From NCBI GenBank assembly GCA_029216955.1, contig JANAVB010016199.1, positions 12,457,214-12,521,213 on the forward strand: a DNA stretch of 64,000 nt. Reading direction: 5' to 3'. Positions within the stretch are counted from its first letter, which is position 1, and every line of letters starts with the position of its first letter. The translations under genes and the position numbers were made by a program. Origin of the DNA: Iris pallida (Eukaryota > Streptophyta > Magnoliopsida > Asparagales > Iridaceae). Of the stretch, positions 1 to 12,456 are shown piece after piece. Below the pieces are notes generated by a model that did not search any database, was not told the origin of the DNA, and saw nothing but the letters and a program-made list of their open reading frames with translations.

Positions 1-123
1 ATGTTGGTAAGAGTGGAGGTGTGCTCCCTGTTAGCGTTGTGGTGGACATATATGACACTTTTTTCTGGGATTGACTCGTTGGCCAGAGCAGCGAGCGTAT
101 CTTTGGAGCACGTTGAGCACTAC

Positions 124-894
124 CTATACTGACCCAACATCACCGGAGGAGAAGATGAGAATATCATCGGCGTAGGCCAGGTGAGTGATGATCGGGCACC
201 CGCTGACCGTATAGAAATGCTTGAAGTGTGGGGTCCTCGGCAACTTGTTTAGGTTTCTGCTCAGGGATTCCGCGGCGATGATGAAAATAGATGATGAAAG
301 CGGGTCTCCTTGTCTGACTCCCCGACTGGATTTGAAGAAGCCGTCCGCTTGCCTGTTGATCACCGTGGAGAACCACGAGTTGTTGATCGATCTCCAAACA
401 ACACTGATCCAGGTTTCCGAGAAACCAAATGCTCTTAGGACCCAGATCATGAACTTCCTATCGAGCCTGTCATAAGCCTTCTCCTTGTCCAATTTGATAG
501 AGATGTTCCCAGCTCTGGATGATAATTTCATGCAAGTAATTATTTCTTATGCTAGCATAATGTTGTCTTAGATATTTCTGCCCCGAACAAAGCTGCTCTA
601 TTCCTCTGATATGATTTTGGGAAGGAGAACGGTCATACGTGTGGCGATGATCTTAGAAATAATTTTGTTGGTGAAGGTACATAAACTGATGGGTCTGAAG
701 TCTCGGAAGGTCTCCGGATTCTCCTGCTTAGAAATAAGTATCAAATTAGTACAGAAAATTGATCTAGGGTACCAGGCTCCTTGGAAAATGGTGGTCTCCA
801 CTTTGTGTTTGTCTGTCTTAATGATGTCCCAACACGTGCGAAAGAATACGCTGTTGAATCCGTCCGGACCGAAGGCGATGTAGGCATTAAGCAC
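124..894 (-). pseudogene. LINE reverse transcriptase, broken
   Basis: Non-LTR reverse transcriptase that copies the LINE RNA at the nicked target. The 598-894 part has FGPDGF and FRPISLCTFTNKIISKI (fingers). The 124-531 part has IKLDKEKAYDRLD, SSRGVRQGDPLSS and the catalytic LAYADDILIF. The YADD box is intact here, unlike the plus-strand copy, where its Tyr codon is a stop. A frame break lies between 531 and 598. Palm continuation and any zf-RVT would be beyond base 1. Confidence 0.9.
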
Positions 895-919
895 CTAAAC
901 TGCTTCTTTCACCTCCTGC

Positions 920-1312
920 TCAGAGGGGGGTGCTCCAGGTTAGTGTTGTCCATGTCGATGATGAGGAAGGGGATCTCTGCCAGGAAATCCGGGTCCCTTG
1001 TGACAGTTTTTTAGAGAACAGATGCGAGTAGAATTTTTTCTCCGCCTTTTGGATACCTTGTTGGTCCTTGATAATAGTCCCGGTGACATCGACAATCTGA
1101 TGTATGTTGAGCTTCTGTCTGTGACCTTTGACGCAGGCATGGAAGTAACCGGTGTTTTTGTCCCCCTCACTGTCCCATTTGAGTCTGGCTTTTTGTTTCC
1201 AGAACTCAGTTTTGACTTTTAAGCAGAATTTGAGGATGGCTTTGGATAGGTTGAGGGCCGATCGAGTCGCTTGGGAGTTGTCTGTCAAAAATAGGGCTTC
1301 CGTACGGGTCAC
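920..1312 (-). pseudogene. LINE ORF2 linker between endonuclease and RT
   Basis: Open stretch containing KQKARLKWDSEGDKNTGYF and FHACVKGHRQ, the conserved block between endonuclease and reverse transcriptase of plant L1 ORF2 proteins. The block ending SEGDKNTGYFH sits just before the RT domain in intact elements. The same block is present at 6984-7277 in the plus-strand copy. It has no enzymatic role of its own that I can assign. It is separated from the endonuclease by frame changes at 1313-1465. Confidence 0.75.
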
Positions 1313-1465
1313 GTCTTCTTCGACAGTGTGAACTGCTTAGAAAATGTCTCCGAAAGCCTGCTTGCTCCATGTAGTATGTGCTTTTCTAGTAGCCTTGAGT
1401 TTGTTGGCCACACGGATGACGGGGTCGAGGGAGTCATTCTTGGACCAAGCGTCCGCCACGATCCT

Positions 1466-2160
1466 CTAGAATTGAGGGTGGTGGCACCAGAAGTCCTGGA
1501 AGCAGAAGCTTCTCTTGATCTGGTTTAAGTTGCGATTGATTTCGATGAGGAGGGGGACGTGATCGGACTCGGTGGTGTTGAGGTGGACGAGGTTAGACGT
1601 GATGCCCATGTCATTCCATTGAGCATTGATGATGGCTCGGTCGAGACGAGAGTATTGTCTACGGGTACCTTCCTGCATGTTATACCAGGTGAAAGCGTTG
1701 CCAATAAACTGAAGGGGAGTTAGGTGAGCATTGAAGATGAAGTTGTTAAAGTCTTGCATGGCCGCCGGGGTGAAGGCCTTCGTCCCGTTTTCTCCTCTCT
1801 CCTAGTGATGGCGTTGAAGTCTCCAACACAAAGCCAGGGAGGGTAGGAGGTGTTGGAGATAGTGTCCTGGAGGTCAATCCTGAACTGTTTGCGCTCGTTG
1901 ATGTCGCAACTACCATGGACAGCATAGAGAAGGACACGATTCGGGAGGGTGGGGTGCTCCACCCAGCACGAGAGAGCCTGCGTGGTATCGAGCACGACAC
2001 TGATATTTACATCAGAGCAGTACAGGAGCAAGATGTCATGTCTTCCTGCAATAGCGGAGTAGAAATCCAGCAGCAGCTGAATCGATTTGAGTCTGTTAGG
2101 GGGATTTTGGGTTCTAGGATGATTAGGATGTCGATTTTGTGAGTTTTCTTGAGGCTAATA
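1466..2160 (-). pseudogene. LINE endonuclease domain (EEP type), broken
   Basis: Apurinic-like endonuclease domain that nicks target DNA to prime reverse transcription in L1 elements. Visible are VHGSCDINERKQF, the catalytic-type motif GDFNAI, NAFTWYNMQEG, the SRLDRA segment and a terminal SDHVPLL motif, in the family order. The first half (1720-2031) and the second half (1466-1759) lie in different frames, so at least one indel separates them near 1750. Upstream of 2031 there is a stop. Linker and RT follow downstream on the minus strand, the normal L1 ORF2 order. Confidence 0.85.
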
Positions 2161-2204
2161 AGTCTCCTCAAGGTGGGTTTGTTTGGTTTCGCGGCCGACC
2201 TGGT

Positions 2205-3324
<1,120 letters not shown>

Positions 3325-4029
3325 GCGCTCGGCCGGAAGCCACCCGGAGCTTGCCCCCGCCTGCTACCTCTCCCCCCGCCAGCGTGGACGACTCTCCCCT
3401 CCTCTCTGTCCGTTGCCCGACCACCGTCTCCTCCCCCCGGAGATCGCCCCCCCCCTCCTTTCTCGGCAGTGGCTCCTCCTCCGGGACGGCGCCCCCCTCC
3501 GGCACTGGACCCCCTCGCGGCCTTTCCGCCGGCGCTCCCGCCCCCGGGCGCCGCCCTGGCTCCGGCCTCCCCCTTCTCCGGGCTGTGCGCCCTCCCCGGG
3601 CAGCGCGCCCTCCCCGGTCTTCGCGCCAATCTCGCGCAGTGCGCGTCTTTGGGTTGCGGGCCGCCTCGGGCAGAGCAGCGGTTCCCGTCCTCGGGCCGTG
3701 TGCTTTGAGCCTGACGTGTCTCTCGCGTTTCGAAATTAGAAATTTTTCGAATTTTGATTCTCATTCTCTCGTAAAAAAAAAAGAAATTGGAACAACAAAT
3801 GGTTTCCTTCTAATCTGGTTACTCTCCCCCATCGGTTTGCGAGTCTTCGGACTGCGCTACTGTCCCCATTGGGCTGAGAGCCCACTCCGTTTTCACATTT
3901 CGAAGATTTTCTTCTTTTCGAAATCTACTTTTTCAATCCTATGTATTTTCTGTTTTGTCTTCCAGGGCCTTTTTGTGTTTTTTGGACCCTGGCACATGTA
4001 CTGCTCATTACGAGCCACCCTTCGTATTC

Positions 4030-4035
4030 AATAAA
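4030..4035 (+). terminator. poly(A) signal AATAAA
   Basis: AATAAA about 20 bases before the (TA)n tail of the GC-rich element. It matches the position of the AATAAA at 9644-9649 in the LINE. Confidence 0.5.
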
Positions 4036-4074
4036 ATGTTGGTTTGTTAAAATATATATATATTTATATATATA

Positions 4075-4349
<275 letters not shown>

Positions 4350-4370
4350 CAAAGGAAAAAAATAAGCAAT

Positions 4371-4457
4371 GGTAATTGTGGCGAACTCGCCTCCACTTGG
4401 GCTTGAACTCCGACCACTTGGGCTACATTTATCTCTCTTAACCATTAGGTAGAGGTC
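4371..4457 (-). mobile_element. tRNA-like SINE body, copy 2 (inverted, diverged)
   Basis: The reverse complement reads CTACCTAATGGTTAAG (A-box-like), AGTTCAAGCCC (B-box-like) and GCGAGTTCGCCACAATTACC. It shares the 3' block with copies 1 and 3 but differs in the middle, including a gapped region between the boxes. It is embedded between TA tracts in opposite orientation to its neighbours. Confidence 0.6.
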
Positions 4458-4460
4458 ATT

Positions 4461-4462
<2 letters not shown>

Positions 4463-4534
<72 letters not shown>
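4463..4534. repeat. (TA)n tract
   Basis: About 70 bp of pure TA repeat between SINE copies 2 and 3. Confidence 0.95.
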
Positions 4535-4535
<1 letters not shown>

Positions 4536-4620
4536 TCTAGCCTAATGGTAGTGGTGAGGCATGCGGCCCGAGTGGTCAGGAGATCGATTCCCTGTGGGAG
4601 CGTTCGCCACATTTACCTTC
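4535..4620 (+). mobile_element. tRNA-like SINE body, copy 3
   Basis: Same 85-bp body as copy 1 with about five differences. The A box TAGCCTAATGG is closer to consensus than in copy 1; the B box is GATCGATTCC. TA repeat is on both sides. Confidence 0.65.
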
Positions 4621-4624
<4 letters not shown>

Positions 4625-4708
<84 letters not shown>

Positions 4709-4727
4709 ATATAAATAAATAAATATA

Positions 4728-4798
<71 letters not shown>

Positions 4799-4800
4799 TA
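4625..4800. repeat. (TA)n tract
   Basis: About 175 bp of TA repeat with a few A-rich interruptions near 4697-4728 and 4779. The LINE at 4801 begins directly against it. Confidence 0.95.
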
Positions 4801-4805
4801 CAGGG

Positions 4806-6037
4806 TTGCCCCGCTGGACCCCAAGCATATGTTCCTCCACCTCTCCTCCGACCCCGACAACACCAAAGTTTGGGCCAAAGGCACCACAACCATCGACGGT
4901 CACAGCGTTAAGATCGTCAAATGGTCTCCCAGCTTCAACCCCAATGTCGACTCGACAACTATTTCGACGTGGATCACCCTCCCCAACCTCCCCCTAGTAT
5001 GCTTCGCCCCCGCTGCTATTAAGAGAATCGCCAGCTCCTTTGGGTCGCTTGTGGCCGTTGCTGAAGAAACCCGCAATCTCTCCAAACGTAACTTCGCCAA
5101 GATATGCGTGAAACTCGACCTGGCTACAGACCCTCCCACCCAAATTGAGATCGAACTCGAAAGCCAGGCACATACACAGTCGCTGCTGGTGTACGACAAC
5201 AACATTTTTTCTGCAAACACTGTTAGATCCGGGGCCACCTCACCCGTCTGTGCTTCAGGGCACATCCGGAGCTTAAGAAGAAATCCTCCCGCAAGGCGTA
5301 ATCCACGAAGGAGACTCTAATCACACCGTCTGCCCCGATTCCCCCCTACCAAACTCATATTCCCACTTTGAAGACAGCGACGACACTCCTAGCCCCCGCT
5401 CCCACCCTCCCTCAAACGACGTTATCGCCCTACAAGAGACATCGGCCATCCTCCTTAGCAACCAATTTGACATCCTCACCGCATCCCCTCTAGTCGACAT
5501 CCTGGAGAGCCCTCATCATGGCATGGTCACTCCCGTAGAGCGCGAGAAGACCAACGCAGAGCATCCACCCGCCGTCGCATCTTCAGTAAGAGGAGAGATA
5601 GTCCAGCTGCCATGGTCCTCCAACCAGCCCTCGCAAGCATTGCAGAGTCTCCTCTCATCACCGGTAGTGCCTCTGAGGCTGACCCGGCCAGCCTTAGCCT
5701 CGTCTTAGCCGACAGGCTTCAACAAGCTCAGGAAGCCAGATTCCTAGATTCCAGCAACCCCCTCTGTGTGCTGACTGATTTCGAAGAAGCTAATGCCACC
5801 CAGCTAGAAGAACCAGGTACCAAAGCAAATGGACCGTCTGAGGCGACGGTCGTCTCCACTTCAGCGACCTCGAGAGCTCCCAAAATCCCCCACAACAAAA
5901 AGAAAAAACATAATCAAGAGACCATGCCCATGACCTCGAGGTCTACCGCGAAGCTCAACAACCCCCCCTCGCACCCAACCCAATGCTTAACATCCTCTCG
6001 TAGAACGTTCGAGGGCTGGCCAATAAACCTACCTTGA
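4806..6037 (+). pseudogene. LINE ORF1 protein (DUF4283-like), broken
   Basis: ORF1 proteins of plant LINEs bind the element RNA. The 4829-5320 frame contains [17 protein letters not shown] and IASSFGSLVAVAEETRNLSKR followed by FAKICVKLDL, the typical DUF4283 layout (a W/I-x-LPxLP strand, then G.lv.vde.T). A remnant near 5230-5270 (VCASGHIRS) could be what is left of a zinc knuckle. After 5320 the frame is lost; 5612-6037 is a low-complexity Ser/Thr/Pro/Glu-rich tail with a Lys-rich end. The N-terminal part is missing at the 5' truncation. Confidence 0.75.
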
Positions 6038-6049
6038 GCAAATTAATCA

Positions 6050-6800
6050 GCCTCAAGAAAATCTACTGAATCGACATCTTAGTTATCATCGAACACAAAA
6101 TTCCTCACAGAAAACTCAAATCCATCCAGCTGTAACTCGGCTTCCTAGCCGCTGTCGCCGGATGTAATGACATCTGGATCCTCTTCGCTGCCAGATGCAA
6201 ATTCGGCACCAATCATGATTCGAAATAGGCTATCTCCTGCTGGGTACAGCACCCCACTCTTCGGTCCAGAACCCTCCTCTCGACCGTCCACGGTAGCTGT
6301 GACATCACCGAGCGCAGGCTGCTCTGGACAACACTGTCGGACACCCATCTTCCCCTCAACAACCTGCCGTGGCTATGCTTTGACGACTTTAACGCTCTCG
6401 CGAGCAGGGATGAGAAGTCCGGGGAAAGACCTCCCCCCAGCAGGCCATGAATGACTTCAACACCTTTATCTTCAACGTTCACTTGTCCCCACTCCCTTTC
6501 TCCGGCAACGCTTTCACTTGGTGTAACATGCAGGAAGGCGCCCGTAGACAATACTCATGTCTCGATCGAGCGCTGTTCGACAACCGTTGGTCAGACATGG
6601 GTCTCATCTCTAATCTCTCCAACCTTAACTCCACAGAATCGGACCATTCTCCTCTCCTAATCAAGATCAGCAGCAATTCCAACCTGATCAAGAAACCTTT
6701 TCGATTCCTAGATTTTTGGAGCCACCACCCTCAATTCCGAAATATCATGGCTTCCGCCTGGAGATCGAAGAGTAATCCCAACCCCCTCGCTTGAGTGGCA
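6050..6800 (+). pseudogene. LINE endonuclease domain, broken
   Basis: The second copy of the endonuclease domain. The 6447-6794 frame has NAFTWCNMQEGARRQYS, SCLDRALFDNRW and the terminal SDHSPLL motif. The upstream half (6050-6440) is in other frames with stops. The GDFNA catalytic motif reads DDFNA near 6390, losing the Gly. The segment begins with a block that aligns with 2091-2160 on the minus strand, which helps fix the ORF2 start in both copies. Confidence 0.82.
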
Positions 6801-6983
6801 GCCAAACTCAAAGCTACTAGGATAGCACTTTCGACTTGGAGCAGAAGCGCTTTCGATAACATTTTCCAGGCGATCAAGACGACGGAGGATGACATCACCC
6901 GGGCTGAGAACATGTTTGCCTCGAATGGTTCTCCGGAGAATCTCACGACGCTCAACCTCACCAGAGACCTCCTCAAATCCTAG

Positions 6984-7277
6984 TTGAAAGTCAAGACTGA
7001 ATTCTGGAAGCAGAAAGCCAAACTCACCTGGGACACCGATGGGGATAGGAACTCCAGCACCTTCCACTCTTGTGTCAAAGGTCGTAGGCAACAGCTTGAC
7101 CTGCACCAAATCTCCGACGACAACGATATCTTACTCAAAGACCAGAGGAGTAATCACACGGCTGCCGCTGATTTCTACACAAAATTATTCTCCAAAGAGG
7201 TCATCGTTAAGGATGAGAAATTCCTGGCCAAGATCCCTAACATGATCAACGAGATAGAGAGAACGAACAGTTGCTGA
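6984..7277 (+). pseudogene. LINE ORF2 linker block
   Basis: Contains KQKAKLTWDTDGDRNSSTFH and SCVKGRRQQLDLHQI, the pre-RT linker of plant L1 ORF2. It is preceded by an in-frame stop at 6981-6983, so it is separated from 6795-6980, which is the same protein region (N-terminal part of the linker). Confidence 0.75.
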
Positions 7278-7309
7278 CCCCCCCCCCTCCGCGGAGGAAG
7301 TCAAGTGCG

Positions 7310-8352
7310 CAGTCTTGACCCTCGATGAACACAGTGCTCCCGATCCCGATGGTTTCTCCGGTTTCTTCAGATCTTACTGGGATATCATTGTACCCGACTT
7401 CTACGAGGCTGCAGTCACCTTTTTTTAAGGCACGAGATACCCCAATTCCATCTCCTGCGCTAACCTAATCCTCATCCCCAAAAAGACAACTCGAAGACCT
7501 TTAAAGACTTCCGACCCATCAGCTTGTGTACCTTCACCAATAAAATTATCTCGAAGATCATCGCTATCCGCATGGCCGCTCTCCTCTCCAAGATAATTTT
7601 TGAAGAGCAAAGCAATTTTGTTCCGGGCCGGAACATCTCTGACAACATCCTCCTTGCGCAGGAAATGATTACTTGCATGAAATTCCCATCTAGGGGTGGG
7701 AATGTCGACATCAAACTTGACATGGATAAGGCTTATGATCATCTGGACTGGCAGTTCATGATCTGGGTCTTCAGGGCCTTTGGCTTCTCCAAAATTTGGA
7801 TTGATGTCATCTTCAGATCCATAAGCAACTCCTGGTTCTCCACTATCATCAATGGGCAAGCCGATGGCTTCTTTAAATCCAGTCGGGGGGGTCAGACAGG
7901 GTGACATGCTATCCTCCATCATCTTCATTATTGCTGCCAAGGCGCTCAATAGAAACCTCAACAGCCTGGCTAACACTCTCAGATTCTACCACTTTCATAC
8001 CACCACTGGATGCTCCTTAATCACTCATCGCGCCTAAGCTGATGACATCCTCATCTTCTCATCAGGCGACATCGGGTCGGTCGAGGTGGTCCACAGAACG
8101 CTAGAAAAATACACCAGATGCTCGGGCCAGCGAGTTAACCCCAACAAAAGCGTTATCTACACCCACCACAAAGCCGACATGAACCACTCGACAATTCTCC
8201 CCAACCTGACCTTCTTCTCCACCGTGTACCCGTCGTTCTCTTACTTAGGTTGCCCGCTGGTGTACGGTAAAGCAAATTCTGGCATCTTCGATGATCTGGT
8301 GAGCAAAATAAAAAAAAAATCAAAGTTTGGCATAACGCGACCCTCTCTCTAG
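7310..8352 (+). pseudogene. LINE reverse transcriptase, broken
   Basis: Non-LTR RT. The 7524-7904 frame carries CTFTNKIISKIIAIRMAALL, VPGRNISDNILLAQEM, IKLDMDKAYDHLDW and a Gly-rich step ending SSRGGQTG, where a frameshift moves on to VRQGDMLSS. The catalytic box near 8037 reads stop-ADDILIF: the Tyr codon of YADD is TAA. The thumb region 8086-8352 follows. Compared with the minus-strand copy this one is more damaged in the active site. Confidence 0.9.
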
Positions 8353-8939
8353 GTGGAAAGACGATTCTGATCAAGCATGTCCTCTCCTCCATCCCCATCT
8401 ACACCCTAGCGGTCTGCCCACCACCTAAAAAGGTTTTATTCTTATTAGAATCCCTCTTCTCCAACTTCTTCTTGGGCCACAACGATGGATAGGACAAGCA
8501 CCACTGGGCCAACTGGGACACCATGGCCAGACCCACGGATGAGGGCGAGCTGGATTTCAGCAGACTAGCGAATATCGTGGATGCCTGCTCTATAAAGTTG
8601 TGGTGGAATCTCCGCACGGATAACTTGATCTAGACCCGCTTCATGAAGGCCAGATACTTCAGATACTCCCACCTCACGATTGCGGTCGCTAACAATAGAT
8701 CTTCAACATCCTGGCGATGCATCCTGCACAGACATCACCTCGCCGAACCCCTGATCCGCCTGCAGCATGGCAACGGTAGTTCGTCGCCGTGCCACGAACG
8801 TTGGCTCGGAGAGGTCGTCTTCTAGCAAACTCTGAACACCCCTCCGAATTGTACGATCCACGACTTATGGGACATCGACTCTAGTTGGAGGTGGGACAGG
8901 GTCAGAGATTGGCTCGGACCAGAGGCCGTAGTCTGTCTT

Positions 8940-9521
8940 GCAGCCGCAGATATGCAGCTCTCTGACCACCTCGATGTATGGAAGTGGTCCCCCAAGTTTG
9001 ATAGTATGTTCACGCAGGCTTCGGCCAGGACTGTGGTGAGAGGCGTCGGAGTGCCGTCCCCTATTATCGCACCATTTTGGAAGTCATGTATCCCCATCAA
9101 ATGGTCAATTCTGCTCTGGAGAGTGCAACACAAGAAGCTTCCAACTGACGATTCCCTTACCTCTATCGGATTCAGCCTGGCATCGAAATGCCAATGTTGT
9201 ATTTCCTACCGATCAGAAACAACCGAGCACGTCCTGCTCTCCGACGACCTCGCCGCTCTGCTGTGGACCACCCTCTCTTTGTATTATAGGAATAATCTTC
9301 AGGTCGGGGATTCAACGATCTCCTTGCCAGCTGGGATGACTCCATCGGGCATCAGATCATTGCAGCCGCTGGCATCTGGGTCCTCTAGAAGAATCGGAAC
9401 AAATTCAGATACGAAGGATGCCAATACAATCCCAACCAGCTTATCAGGGAGACCCTCCGACAAATTCACAAAATTGGCAGGCGTTGCTCCCACATCACGA
9501 ACTTCCTCCGGACGGCGCTGA
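8940..9521 (+). pseudogene. LINE C-terminal zf-RVT domain
   Basis: Contains FWKSCIPIKWSILLWRVQHK, LPTDDSLTSIGF and CQCCISYRSETTEHVLLSD, which is the Cys/His zinc-binding domain found C-terminal to the RT of plant LINEs. The C-x2-C...H spacing is visible. Its usual role is nucleic-acid binding during target-primed reverse transcription. The protein tail after 9290 is not recognisable. Confidence 0.82.
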
Positions 9522-9643
9522 CCTAACCACGGGCTCGGGCCAGTGAGCGGTATTTAGCGGCTGGCCTCTTTTTGTTGTATGTTTTCTTTTCGCGCAAGAT
9601 GCGCTTACTTGTATAGGCTTCGGCATTTTGCGTCGGATACATC

Positions 9644-9649
9644 AATAAA
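9644..9649 (+). terminator. LINE poly(A) signal AATAAA
   Basis: AATAAA 12 bases before a 20-bp (TA)n tail at 9661-9680, marking the LINE 3' end. Confidence 0.6.
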
Positions 9650-9680
9650 GTTCGAGTTCCAATATATATATATATATATA

Positions 9681-9716
9681 TTCGATTCCCGGTGGGAGCG
9701 TTCACCACAATTACCT
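9681..9716 (+). mobile_element. tRNA-like SINE body, copy 4 (3' half only)
   Basis: TTCGATTCCCGGTGGGAGCG followed by the CACCACAATTACCT block, matching the B-box half of SINE copies 1 and 3. It begins immediately after the LINE (TA)n tail; the A-box half is missing. Confidence 0.6.
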
Positions 9717-10220
9717 ACTCACTCATTCAATCTTCATCTTCTCTATCTCTTTTTAAGCCTTCAATCTACTTTAAAGAGCCAAAATCTTCAAATCTCCAAG
9801 TCAACTCCTATTCTTATAGTGCTGGTGGTTTTCGATTAGGCGTATTCGAGTTGTACAAGCTTGGCGTATAGAAGCTTTACTCAGAAAGGTGTTGTTGAAT
9901 TTTGATCGTGGGCTTCAGATAAAAATACGACGGTGCTGAAGTTGGCGTGTCCTTCGGAGTAAAGCACACGGTGTAATCTCTATTCAAAATAGTGGATTAT
10001 AGCGAGCAAGAGTTCTTGCGAACTGGACTAGTCCTCTCAAAGGAAAACTAGTATAAACCTTGGTGTTTGTGTATTACTTTCTTGCCTCCACTTACTTATT
10101 ATTTTACTTCATTGCATTTAAGTTTATTTATATATTTGCTTCACCTGCTTAGTTTTTAAATTGGTAAATATTTTCCATTGTACTTTATTCACCCCCTCTA
10201 GAGGTGCCATCGATCCTACA
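9717..10220 (+). repeat. Copia 5' LTR, left end truncated
   Basis: Ends at CACCCCCTCTAGAGGTGCCA...CCTACA at 10220, directly before the primer site. The end resembles the LTR end of the intact SIRE copy. The left boundary is uncertain: only about 500 bp remain against about 940 bp in the intact family member. Confidence 0.6.
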
Positions 10221-10222
10221 AT

Positions 10223-10234
10223 TGGTATTAGAGC
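10223..10234 (+). promoter_or_regulatory. Primer binding site (initiator tRNA-Met)
   Basis: TGGTATTAGAGC, one mismatch to TGGTATCAGAGC, placed two bases after the LTR end. Confidence 0.75.
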
Positions 10235-10271
10235 ATAGTTTATCTCTAGTCGGATTAAAATTCCTTGAGAT

Positions 10272-11948
10272 ATGGCATCCCTATATCCAAGCAATGGTGA
10301 AGGTTAATCAACAAATAGGCCACCCTATTTGATAGCACAAACTACATATACTGGAAGACAAGTATGAGCTTTTACCTCAAGTCTCTTGATTTTGATTTAT
10401 GGTTGATTGTCATGAATGGTTATAAGAAACCACTACCTATTATGGTAGAGGGTGTTCTAGTTGAAAACCATTTGATAGATATACCGATAAAAAAAACAAG
10501 CCAGCCTTGATGCAAAAGCCATCAATGCTCTATTTTGTGCTGTAGATAGAACTGAGTTTAACAGAGTTTCAACATGTGTCATGTCTCACGGGGTTTGGAA
10601 ACTTCTTGAGGTTACTCATGAAGGCGATCACAAGTGAAGGAGTCCAAAATCTCATGACTAACACAAGAGTATGAGGCATTCAAAATGAAGTCTAATGAGA
10701 CTATTACAAACATGTTTACTCGGTTTCTAGATATTGTTAATCCTCTAACTTCCCTTGGAAAAGAATACAACAGTTATGAGAAGATTCGGAAGGTGCTTCG
10801 CGGGCTAACCAAGAACTGGAATCCTAAAGCGACGACCATTATTGAAGGAAATAATCTCACAACAATGACTCTTGAAACCTTATGGGAAAGCTTTTGACGC
10901 ATGAGCTATACCTTAAAGATTTCTACAAGTTACGTCCAAAAGAGAAGGCGACAGCATTCAAAGCTAACCACAAGACAGCCTCCGACGACAAAAGTGAGAC
11001 AGACAACTCAGACAACGAGCAGATGGCCCTCATGACAAAGAACTTCAGAAGATTCCTTAGATATGAGAAGACAAGCCGAAAAAGAAAGATTTCAGAGACG
11101 ATGAAGAACCAATATGTTTCAGCTGTAAAAGAACAGGTCACATCAAGAAGGATTGTCCTGTTATAAGACAGGGAAGAAGGCACGGTCGGACGAGCAAGAG
11201 AAGGACTTCGACTAGAAACTAAGCTAACACTAGCATCTGGTGTAAAAGCGAAGCTAGTGACTCTGAAGAAGAAGAGAAGCCTCGCAACACAGCAAACCTA
11301 TATTTTATGGCTACAAATGCTAAGGTAATATCGAACCCTCTCTTTGAAGAATTTACTTTCGATGAACTGTCTATTGCTTTCACTAATCTGTTAGAAGACC
11401 ATAGGAAAATGATAGACTTGTACAAAAGTGCTAAGAAAGACCTAAAATTTGTACAATCTGAGTTTTTAAAGCAATCTCAAATGCTAGAAGATATTAGAGA
11501 TTCTTCTAGTGACACAATTGAGATTACTTCTTTAAAGTTAGGCTTACATGAAACTCTTGAAAAGCTTGAGAAAGCTAATCAAAAAAATGTAAAACTTAAC
11601 GATCTCTATGAACTAGAGAAAAAGAAGTAGAATATTGCTGCTCAGAGAATAGATACACTCACGGCCAAATACAATGAAGTCTGTGACGTCTCTAAAAAGT
11701 TAGAGATCAAAATGGACAAACAGGTTGTCAAACATATAGCTCAGGTGAACACAAGTCAGAAGGCCAAGCACAAACACAACACGACCAACACTGCTAGAAC
11801 TGCCAGAAGCCATGCATATATGTATACTTTTCCACACAATAAGAAAGCATACACATTTTCAAAAACACATATACATGATCTTCGAACTATACTGAACACT
11901 AACACTTCTTCTATATGTCACTATTATGGAATAAAAGGACATGTATAA
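10272..11948 (+). pseudogene. Copia gag (UBN2-type) remnant
   Basis: Capsid-like protein. Pieces in several frames match the intact gag at 29517-30845: SLDFDLW near 10390, MKSNETITNMFTRFLDIVNP (10685-10897), the acidic NSDNEQMALMTKNFRRFLR block (10882-11166), the ELSIAFTNLLEDHRK coiled-coil part (11307-11630) and a last zinc-knuckle-like CHYYGIKGH near 11918. The His-rich repeat of the intact copy is not expanded here. At least four frame breaks. Confidence 0.85.
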
Positions 11949-12069
11949 CACCAGTGTAAGATTAGAAAGCTAGTAGATCTGAATGTATATGTATGGGTTC
12001 CAAAAACTAACATATCAGGACCCTCAAGAAAGTGGGTACCAAAGGTTACATCTTCAACTCTTGTTGTAG

Positions 12070-12456
12070 GTGGACCATCCTTCTCCCACTAGAAACAAGT
12101 GGATTCTCGATAGTGGTTGCTCCGGGCACATGACAGGTGATAACACATTGTTTGCAACTCTATCGATAAAGAAAGAAGGCTATGTCTCCTTTGGGAACAA
12201 CCTTGAAGGACATATTATTGGAATTGGCGAGATAGGTACTTCTCCTTTACATATTATCAAAGATGTATGCTTAGTAACAGAATTAAAACACAACATGCTA
12301 AGTATTAGTCAACTGACTGATCATGGTTATGGAATTAATTTTGTTAAAAATAAATATTTTGTCTATGATAAAACTTCTGGAATAACTTCCTTTAAGGGAA
12401 TAAGAGAGGACAACATATATGTACTATATATGTCAGAGAAGACTAACAATACATGA
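12070..12456 (+). pseudogene. Copia aspartic protease
   Basis: Retropepsin that processes the polyprotein. NKWILDSGCSGHMTGD carries the catalytic DSG, followed by YVSFGNNLEGHIIGIGEIG and LLSISQL-like HNMLSISQLTDHGY. The frame is open to 12456. It is offset by +1 from the gag-end frame, which closes with TAG at 12090-12092; the same offset is present in the other copia copy. The GTG at 12070 is only where this frame overlaps gag, not a real start. Confidence 0.88.

Larger units (their letters stand above)
1..2203 (-). mobile_element. L1-type LINE, degenerate, 3' end outside window
   Basis: Read on the minus strand this is the ORF2 part of a plant L1 retrotransposon: endonuclease at 1466-2160, linker at 920-1312, reverse transcriptase at 124-894, running off the window at base 1. 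It aligns by eye with the plus-strand LINE at 4801-9660, for example in the start of the endonuclease domain and the NAFTW(Y/C)NMQEG segment, so both belong to one family. Frames change several times and stops are frequent, so it is a dead copy. The 5' side stops abruptly against a (TA)n tract at about 2205; ORF1 is missing. Confidence 0.9.
4801..9660 (+). mobile_element. L1-type LINE, nearly full length, degenerate
   Basis: Domain order ORF1 (DUF4283-like), endonuclease, linker, reverse transcriptase, zf-RVT and 3' UTR with AATAAA and a short (TA)n tail matches a plant L1 element. The 5' end is truncated: ORF1 begins mid-domain right at the (TA)n tract. Stops and frameshifts occur in every domain, so it cannot encode working proteins. 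It is the same family as the minus-strand copy at 1-2203. Confidence 0.92.
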